Origin: Skeletonema tropicum
Lineage: Eukaryota; Bacillariophyta; Thalassiosirophyceae; Thalassiosirales; Thalassiosiraceae
Length of the DNA: 64,000 nt
Direction: 5' to 3'
NCBI GenBank assembly: GCA_037178625.1
Contig: CM074138.1
Span: 2,418,001 to 2,482,000, forward strand
The position numbers and the translations under genes are program-made. This document shows positions 56,558 to 64,000 of this stretch, one piece after another (within the stretch, counting starts at the first letter, position 1; every line of letters starts with the position of its first letter). The notes under the pieces were generated by a model. That model was given only the letters and a program-made list of their open reading frames with translations, was not told the origin of the DNA and did no database searches.

Positions 56558-57080
56558 TTATCCACCACTAATAGGAGGAATCAAAGCCACAGTATCACCA
56601 GAAGACAACTGTTTCACTTCTCCCATATCTACATATTCCTCATTCAATGCCAGTGTTAGATTCTCTTCGTCTTGTACTAGCGGAGCCAGTTTTGGATAGA
56701 GTGATGCTAGCTTTGTTCTTTTTTTGTGTGGATTGTTGGATTGATTTTGCAGATACGTATGATGTTTGAAACCGGTGATGTGTTAGATATAATATAATAA
56801 GTGGCCCACCACCCACCCAAGTAAGAGATGCCAAATTTCATGACTAAACAGGGCGCAGCCTCCAAACTCTCATCAAAGCAGTAACAAAACACAACTGACA
56901 ATATATAGCTGATAACGAATGTCTCCACACATCCATCATCATCATCTATCCATCCATCACTCACCGTAAAACTTGTGTATCAGCACCATCCGCATTCAAC
57001 TCTAAGTTTGTAGATGTTATTCCACCCGCCGCTTCTCGGGCTGATGCAAAGAATAATATTTTGATTGTTATTGTTGCCAT
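56558..57080 (-). CDS. MOCS2A: Molybdopterin synthase small subunit (MOCS2A/MoaD-like)
   Basis: Two small exons, 56965-57080 and 56558-56717 (complement), join in phase 2 through a 247-nt intron (GTGAGT...AAAAAG) to give 91 residues. Exon 1 reads MATITIKILFFASAREAAGG; exon 2 reads LASLYPKLAPL, LTLALNEEYV and ends SSGDTVALIPPISGG. The beta-grasp pattern (ilFFA.aRE.aG, then YP.L, then alNeeYv, then D.vAliPPiSGG) and the free C-terminal Gly-Gly, which carries the thiocarboxylate sulfur, identify the small subunit of molybdopterin synthase in molybdenum cofactor synthesis. The acceptor was chosen because it alone keeps the frame without a stop. Length matches the family. Confidence 0.85.
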
Positions 57081-57452
57081 GATATTGGGATTCTGAATTG
57101 TTGCCGTCGGCTGCTTTTGCCAACCTACCTAAGACGCTACGTACTATGAGACATCATGAGCTAGCAGTGCAACACGACATCACTACGGTTCACGCCTTAA
57201 GTGTGTTGAGATTAACGTCTCTTGTCGGTTTTAGTCTCTTTTAGGTATGTTAATGTGATGTAAAACACTAAGAATTGGCCTGCAATCAATTCGTTCCAGA
57301 ACCGTCGTGGAAAGACCGACAATGATGTTTTTTTTAGACATCTATCTCAATTTTTGCGCACAGAATCTTTTGACCATGACATAAAAGCATTACACAAAAG
57401 CCTTCCTATGAAAAACAGAGTCACAACACAACACTACACTACACTGTAAGCA

Positions 57453-58778
57453 ATGGACGACATACGAAGCAGCCCCCTCAACGAGCCACTCTTGGCAGGA
57501 ACAGACGATGACAGTGACGATGAAGAATTCCGGGATGCTCACTCTTCAGCCTCATCCATTGTATCTTCAGTCTCCAAGAAGAAGCCGCCGCCGCCGCAAT
57601 CGCTCTTCCCAGATCCATTACCACCACAACAACAACACAGCGATTCAGCCACCTCTTACTACGGTACGGCATCCAAATTAGCCACCGGGTCATTATTTCC
57701 CAACACTCAGGGAATTGTTGACAGCATCCCATCCACTGATGACAAGCCATGTCTAATATTCTCGGATAATGATAGTTATTCTGCCATTGCTCACATTTGC
57801 TTGTTGGAAAAGGAGGTTTACAATACTGTCAACAATAAAACTCTTTGGCGGAATGGTGGTGGTGGCAGTGGTGATACAGAACATGATGAGCTGCCATTGG
57901 ATCCCAAGTTAGTTCAGTGTTGTACACGCATGTAAACCACTGATCAAGCATGACGATGCTGGAATGAGAATTCTCAAAAAGTTGAACAAGGGAAGTAATA
58001 CGACCTATCCCGAGATTCCAGTACTGTTACATGAAAATAATATATTACGAGAGACAAGTGAGGTAGAACGTAACAAGGAATGGTCTATCATCTGGACTTA
58101 TTACTACCACGATTCATTGATGAATCCATTGGTGCCAAACACATCTTGAGCGGCGGCAGGCAGTGATGATGGTGGTGGTGGAGTGATTAGCTACAACATG
58201 AACCTGTTTATTCAACGTCACGCGGCATTACCCAATTTATTTCACTCGTTACTTACATCTCAATCACCCACACATCGGATCAAACTATCCACAAAGTTAC
58301 TCACACTCCTAAAACTGATCAATTCCGACCTACAACTATTCCCATCGGGTCCATACCTCTGCGGCGATCAATACACACTAGCTGACATTTCCATATTTCC
58401 AACAATTGAAGCGGATAGTGGTGGTACTATCCACCTATCGTAATTTTTGGATCCCTCCTTCGTTAACGGACCTGATATCATGGTATGAGGTCATGTGTGA
58501 TCGACCAGCGGTACGTGTTGCCACTGCCGATCGAACAGAGGTAAGTATGCGCACGTATTGCTACGAGAAGGCGGAGTAGGAATGAGTATTTGTTGGAAGT
58601 GTATGAGTGTTATGCGTTGCAGGAGGAAGAGTTGTTTCAAAAGTTGAATGATGATGTGGGACGTGCTGGGGTGAATGTTTATTCGGTTGAGGACCTGGTT
58701 GGAGATGGTAGTATTAATCCTCCTAGGATGGCGCTTTGTGAAAGGGGGAAGAGTAGCTGTGAAGCAGTGTATAATTAG
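57453..58778 (+). CDS. Glutathione S-transferase-like protein (several frame breaks)
   Basis: Starts MDDIRSSPLNEPLLAG with an acidic, Pro/Gln-rich leader. The thioredoxin-like half begins PCLIFSDNDSYSAIAHICLL and continues in another frame as KPLIKHDDAGMRILKKL, EIPVLLHENNILRETSE. The C-terminal helical half is GPYLCGDQYTLADISIFPTI, a typical GST pattern (D-Q-Y-T-L-A-D-I), then VVLSTYRNFWIPPSLTDLIS. A GTAAGT...TTGCAG intron at 58541-58622 joins the last exon (EEELFQKLN...), in frame. Breaks lie near 57925, near 58110-58150 (including an in-frame TGA) and near 58420. The usual catalytic Ser or Cys is not clear. Could be an active gene with sequence errors or a pseudogene. Confidence 0.6.
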
Positions 58779-59201
58779 TTAGAGTACTGTGTCTCGTTGA
58801 GTGTCCATTCATATCATTATTACGCGATAACATGCAAGACTATTGTGAGACGTTGCTGGTTCTGTGCTGGGCGAAGATGTGAAAGATGAAGGAATATTAC
58901 TCTTGGCTGAACATGAGAAGGAACGCATCAAAATATTATCCCCATTGATAGTTGCGCATAGAGTTCCGGCATAGTTTGTAATAATTTGTTGCGTTGTTGC
59001 CTCCATCACCTGAATTGCATAAATCGTGTGGTGCAGCGACAGCGGTATTTTGTGACTACACAGTCTTAACTTTGCGAATACAACACTATGACTTTACCAG
59101 TGGCTCAAATGAAAGTTATGTATATATGCTATTATTGCACGGCCGATAATTGTGATGTTACCGCAAGAATCTTGTATCGGCTGCATCGCGAAAATAGGCC
59201 A

Positions 59202-59690
59202 TTAGATGGAGTCATGGTGAAGCTTCCCAAGCTGCCGTGCTCTGAAGGCAGTCCTTCTCGTCTCAACTAATGAAGCTATTGCGGTATCATCCCATCCACA
59301 TGATGTGTCAGATGCATTCATTTCTTGCCTCGCTTGTTCTCGAAGTACCGCACGGGTGCATCGTCGTCTAGAGGTCTTAACTTCGAGAACAGTCGCTGGA
59401 GTGAGGAGATGCTCGATGCCAACCAGGCAGACATGACCAGCTCCAGAATCAGAGTACGTAACAGGAACTCCAGCTGAGGTCATCGCTCGAACCTTTCGGG
59501 CGGACTTCTTCATGGCAAGCTTCATGCGAGAATAGTCTGACTCGTTGTACCAGAGATCATGCCGATCAACGTTTTCGTTGTTCTCGTGACGGGCAACAAT
59601 GTGAATCTCTCTCATTTCGGCAAACTGCACCGATCTTCTGGATGATCGGTTCCGGTGAGTGGGGAAGTCTACGATGAGCTGATCGACCAT
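59202..59690 (-). CDS. Conserved hypothetical protein of diatom type (LWY..DY..MK)
   Basis: An intact 162-residue frame. Upstream codons only extend it through TTG, so the ATG at 59690 is used. The protein reads SVQFAEMREIHIVARHE near residue 22, then DLWYNESDYSRMKLAMKKSA, then CLVGIEHLLTP with a basic RRRCTRAVLREQ. The arrangement sVxF...l.iv.rhE....dlWY...Dy..mK is one I associate with a diatom-expanded family of unknown role. No signal or membrane segment. No introns or lesions. Confidence 0.65.
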   Translation of the reverse strand: MVDQLIVDFPTHRNRSSRRSVQFAEMREIHIVARHENNENVDRHDLWYNESDYSRMKLAMKKSARKVRAMTSAGVPVTYSDSGAGHVCLVGIEHLLTPATVLEVKTSRRRCTRAVLREQARQEMNASDTSCGWDDTAIASLVETRRTAFRARQLGKLHHDSI

Positions 59691-60909
59691 TGTTGGCAGT
59701 TGTTGTACAATAAGTGAACGCAAAAAAAGTAATTATGAGATGCCAGAATTAACAGATGCTTTGAGCGTTCAATGTTCACTGTGGAGATGTGGAGGCCTCC
59801 TCGCGGAGGGAACAGTGTAGATACATAAAGAATCCTGGTTCCTCAAGTGTCAAGTGACGTAAACAAAGGATGCGAGGAACATGCCTGTCAACTGACGTCA
59901 GTAAATAAAGGGTCATTTTGATTGAAAGTTTGATTGAAAGTATCTATTCCTATGTGCGTGGACAAAGCTGAATGATGTTGGGACAGAGTTCTCAAACCAG
60001 ATAGATGCCTGATCAACAAAGAAGTATGGGTACTTATGTTGTACTCCTAAAGATGATGCCTTGAGGAGTGAGATGTGAGTTGTACAACACTGTTCCGAGT
60101 TTACTCCCTTCTGGCAAGTATGTACATAGGATCACGATAAATCACAGGGCTGTATGTTCGTCGGGCGGGGCGAGTTTCACGTTACGAAACACATGACGTC
60201 ATCGCGTCATCCGATGGACTCACGTCATTATTTATTTGTCACTGCATCACGTGAGTCCTCAAGCTACATACGGAGAAGCTAGGTCTGGGTCTGGGTGTTC
60301 AACAAGTACATATGTATCGCCTCACGTCTTTCTGATGACCCCGCTCATCTCGCTACTTAGCTTTTGCTTCTTATTTTTGTCTCAAATAAGTTCCACGTAG
60401 CCAAATTGAGATATCTCAATTGTTGGCGCCGCTAGCTAGGAACAAGGCAGAAAACAATACACCAGTGGATGAAATCAGCCATCTACCTAGAATAACTACA
60501 AGGAATCTACTCTGTGGAAGGCCAATCTTGATAACAACGAGGGACGTCGATTTTTTGAGAGTGAGTGGGTTCGGTCAACAAGAAAGTCGAAAGAGAGCAA
60601 GGAAAGAGATCTGTGTTACGTCTGGTGCAAGCATTGTGATTTGTGATCAAGAATGTATTGCCATTTCTCCAATTGTTCGAATAAATGATGGCATAAATGC
60701 AATTGAGTACTTCTTCGACTTGTGTCTCCCCGACTCTAACAGCTCACTCAGTTATTTGAACTTGAACTTGTCTGGGCTGTGAAAGTACGATACACGGAAC
60801 CGATTATTCAAGCTAAAAATTATGCGTCATTGATAATCAATTGTTGGACTGAATGTACACACGCTCGCTCAATTGCTCTGCATTTTTGTAAAATTCAGAC
60901 GCCCCCTGT
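59691..60909. other. Gene-poor stretch
   Basis: No convincing gene. A plus frame at 60420-60782 is open for about 120 codons but lacks an ATG at its start and a known domain. A TGACGTCA-like palindromic cluster (CGTCATCGCGTCATC) lies near 60195-60230. Confidence 0.35.
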
Positions 60910-61740
60910 CTATCGCTTTTTTGCTGGCTCTGCTTCATCCCTCTGGGGCTTTTTCGCGTCCACTGCAGCCTGATGTGCATGGAGGGCAGCAACAAAGTCC
61001 TCTTTGCTGACTACTCCCCTTGCATAACACGCCTTCAGCTTTTCTAGTTCTAAATCACTGCCGAGATTGGCGGTGATGACAAAATGCTTCACTCTGCCTT
61101 ATCAAAGTTGCCTTTTTCAAACTCCTCCACTCCAAGATTGTGGTTCATAATCACATCATAAACATAAATCGAAACCTTTGATGCTTCCCTCTGCCTCTGG
61201 GGACTTTCCATTGCAGCCACTGCAGCCTGATATGCACGGAGGGCAGCAGCAAAGTCCTCTTTTGCTGACCACTCCACCTGCATACAACTTCTTCACCGCT
61301 TCTATTGATATATCGCAGCCGAGGTTGGCGGCAATGATCCAATGCCTCACTGCCCTTTCCATGATGCCATTTTTTATCTCCCACAAACCAAGGTTGTGCC
61401 TTGCTATGGGATGTCCACCAATGGCGGCCTGTTCCGCGTGATATGAGGACTTGTTTGCATCCTTTGCAAAACACCCTCCTCACGATAGACGCATGATAAG
61501 AGATAATGTGAATCAACGTGACCCAATCCAGCTGCCTTCTCCAAAGGCTCAATAGCAGTGACATATTCGCCTGCATTAAAATGATGCGTGCCCACATCGT
61601 GCAAAGCAACTGGGTCATTTGCCTCGGCCCTCTTCTTTGTATTTAGACGGCTTTCTGCTTCTTTTATCGGCACTGTTTTACGACACAGAATGGGCATGTT
61701 TCTGAACGCCCTTCTTCTTCATGCCGCATCGCATTGGCAT
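60910..61740 (-). pseudogene. Broken RING/Sel1-repeat gene
   Basis: The minus strand gives, over several frames, TCPFC (end of a RING finger) near 61715, RKTVPIKEAESRLNTKKRAE, YVTAIEPLEKAAGLGHVDSHY, then HNLGLWEIKNGIMERAVRHWI, IAANLGCDISIEAVKKLYAGG and KEDFAAALRAYQAAVAAMES. This order matches ochrophyte RING/Sel1-repeat proteins. Frame shifts lie near 61697, 61470, 61270 and 61092. The last module is duplicated: after NHNLGVEEFEKGNFDKA a second VKHFVITANLGSDLELEKLK and KEDFVAALHAHQAAVDA follow, ending PAKKR. The N-terminal RING half is missing. Confidence 0.65.
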
Positions 61741-63479
61741 TCATGTATGGTGTGAACACAGTGATACCTTACCTGGGCATAATTGCGTTAGCAGAGCAGA
61801 GCAAAACATTTCCGACAAGCCGACTCGATAGCTTAGTGATTATTGTCAGTGAGTTTCATGAAACTAGGACGTTAAGACCACGCGTAGGACCCGCAGTTGA
61901 GGTGACTGCTGACAATACTTGAGAGCAATTGCATGACAAGCACTGCGGGAGCGCCCTAACACATTTGGAGACGATTCTAGATGCATCGACAACAAGCCTT
62001 CTTAGTATGAGACGACAACAACAACTAGACTTTGCATCGACCTACTTGTAGTAGGACACTCAGACTAGGGATCGCAAATTCATATTATCAAACGATACTG
62101 GAGCTGCAAATGAGTTTGAATATATCAGGCGAGACCAATCTCAAACAGCACGAGAAGGTCTGACAGAGTACGGGGTGCCATCGATAGGTTATCGCGGACG
62201 GTTAGACGCCGATTGTGGTAGACGGAGTAAAGCCACCACAGACTTCATGAGACTGATTCGACCAATCACCAACTCGACCAACAAAAGACTCGGCATACGG
62301 GGAGAATATGAGTGATATACCTCGCTCGTGATGCTGAAACACGAGATATAGGCCAGGCTAATGCGAGTTGAACTAGAGGCGCACTGGACAATTTGATGCA
62401 CAAATGTTAATGACTGGAACGAGGCGATATGACCGACTTAAACGAGGCGATATAACCACGACAACAAGAGACCGACTTAAAGATGTAGAGATATGCGAGC
62501 GGTGATGAGGCAATAGCAGGAGAGCCAACACCAACATACCAAGGAAGTCACACGCTGACTCTGGGAGCACGACATCCCACATGTTACACAAGCAATACAG
62601 GCGACACATATCGGAACATAGAAGAGGTTGCGAGGAAATGATTCCTTGAACAGCCAGACGCATCATTGCCGCGAATAGAACATCCAGGCGCATCAAGGTT
62701 TGGGCTCATAAAACAGCACAGATACAGATCCAGATCTGTCACCCACGGGACAATGCCTACCTCATCTACATAACTGCCATTAGACGTACCGGCCACGGAT
62801 TTTTGTATGGGCAACGCACGCTTGAATTTAAGTGAGAACGTGGCTCGAAGCTAGAATCACTTGAGATAGTGAAGATAAAGGGAATGAAGTGAAGATTCGT
62901 CACTATGCGCAACATGATTTACAACGTACAGAACTATGCTTGCCAAAGGTGTATACAGGATGAAGAGTCACTCTCAAGACACGCGATTAGGGACACCATC
63001 CATCGTCCATTATGAGATAATATTGGTCGACGTAGATGACATCCTACCAAGAACCAAGAACCCGAACGAGGTGATGATTAAGCTCTGAGAAAATAACAAA
63101 CGACCTCGGGCAGGAAGAAGGACATGGCAAGAGCCTCTGAGACAACACGATGAATGAGAAGTAGGAGAGAGAACTCAATCAATTAAGTATCCAGAACGAT
63201 AGAACTAGACACCGGACTACAGCGGTGAAAGAGGTAAAGATACCAGCAACTCATTTCTGTACGACGATCAATTTTGACTTGGACCGTCTCTACGATGTGG
63301 TCAAAGCATCTCGTGACACTCGGGCATACAGAACCGAGATGCATATGAGGAGTTACATTGAAAGGATGCACTCGGGCATACAGAACCGCGATGCATATGA
63401 GGAGTTACTTTAAAAGGATGTACATTGAAAGGTATTTACGTTTACGGGGAGACCGTAGAGGCTAGTGAAGATTGATCCA
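61741..63479. other. Degenerate stretch before the Copia remnant
   Basis: No gene supported. A 52-bp near-exact tandem duplication lies at 63317-63368 and 63369-63420 (CTCGGGCATACAGAACC, GATGCATATGAGGAGTTAC, AAAGGATG). The rest may be the decayed upstream part of the Copia pol gene, but I recognise no integrase words. Confidence 0.4.
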
Positions 63480-63990
63480 GCCGGTATGTAGGGATCATTT
63501 TGACCGCACTTCGTCTTGGACACCTCGAAAGCTGTTTACGGAATTATACGTTACCTGGATAGGTATCCAGATAGGAGACTTGCTATGTCTACAATGCATG
63601 TCGAAGAAGCCCCAAAGCATAGCACAGATTGGAAGGATTTTTACGGGAGACGATTGAGGAAGACCCAGCGGAAATACCAGTTCCGTTGGGAGAGAAGGCG
63701 AGGATCAGAATCTTATCGTTCAATAAACAAGAAGCAGAGTACGGTTGAATTTACAAATCTTGGAGCCGACACCGAGATGGTAACGATGCGCTTCGCGAGA
63801 GGTTTGACAGTTGCACTGAAGATCAACCTAAAGATGTTCGCTGTACCAACTGACTGAGCACATTCGCGGTACCAATTGACTGAACACCTGATTTCTTTTG
63901 TGACAATGACAGTATGGTGAAGGTTACGAATACTCCAACATCCGCTACAAACCTCAGTCAGACACCTTATCATCAAGGGGGAGTACACCG
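63480..63990 (+). pseudogene. Degenerate Copia-type RT/RNase H remnant
   Basis: Reading the plus strand in shifting frames gives TSKAVYGIIRYLDRYPDRRL, DWKDFYG, EIPVPLGEKARIRIL, KKQSTVEFTNLGADTEMV, LTVALKINLKMFAVPTD and DFFCDNDSMVKVTNTPTSAT. These match the end of Copia polyproteins: the piece before RNase H, then SK+Q.TVE..tf.sE.va, the KLRMFGVP motif, and FCDN...vKN. Several shifts and stops show it is dead. It points rightward, so any downstream LTR would lie outside the window. Confidence 0.75.
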
Positions 63991-64000
63991 CAACAGGAAC

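Noticed and set aside
60420..60782. Plus-strand frame of 120 codons as a gene
   Set aside because: Starts with TTG, has no ATG near its beginning, no recognisable domain and no splice support.

Overview
The window reads as nuclear DNA of a photosynthetic stramenopile, most likely a centric diatom. Genes are compact and carry short GT-AG introns (58 to about 250 nt). Two predicted proteins start with a signal peptide ending in an ASAFAP-like site (SHA/F and SDA/F), typical of import into a secondary red plastid. Several families are ones I associate with diatoms: RING/Sel1 proteins, CxxxxC...GVCxxHG repeat proteins, Copia-type retroelements, and a LWY..DY..MK protein.

Layout. 1-3200: 5' part of an LTR retroelement on the minus strand (Gag with a CCHC knuckle, open for 988 codons to the window edge), bounded by a perfect 84-bp inverted repeat. 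3200-9950: a copied gene start, a DUF3431-like membrane protein, a multi-pass membrane protein with a Cys-rich tail, and a probable plastid protein. 10200-11810: a decaying copy of a triple-ubiquitin-like/2OG-Fe(II) oxygenase gene whose intact paralogue lies inverted at 28600-30355. 12000-15900: gene-poor, with tRNA-Ala(CGC). 16589-20941: a plastid kinase-like gene and a GMC oxidoreductase gene, tail to tail, 32 bp apart. 21481-26027: ankyrin/EF-hand/kinase protein ending in a CaaX box. 26591-27685: secreted WDxL-repeat protein. 30619-30697: a circularly permuted tRNA-Cys(GCA). 31043-40427: ABITRAM-like gene, tRNA-Leu(AAG), and a UTP10/HEATR1 gene broken by many single-base frame changes.

42294-51126 is a repeat-rich accessory zone. 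It holds two related elements built around four hairpin cassettes each, a hAT element nested in one of them with an 8-bp target duplication, two GGCTAAGT MITEs, a broken GVCxxHG-repeat gene, and a 522-bp foldback element. 52050-59690 is again gene-dense: an MFS-like transporter, organellar release factor 2, a small MOCS2A (molybdopterin synthase small subunit) gene, a GST-like gene, and a diatom-type unknown. The right end holds a broken RING/Sel1 gene and a degenerate Copia RT/RNase H remnant.

Most genes are unrelated housekeeping or lineage genes and form no pathway together. The two most interesting signals are the permuted tRNA-Cys and the hairpin-cassette elements, in which all four palindromes are replaced together while the backbone between them is conserved. 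Single-base frame breaks recur in UTP10, ABITRAM, MFS, RF2, GST, Sel1 and other genes. They could be assembly errors or real decay, and this should be settled before these genes are called pseudogenes.
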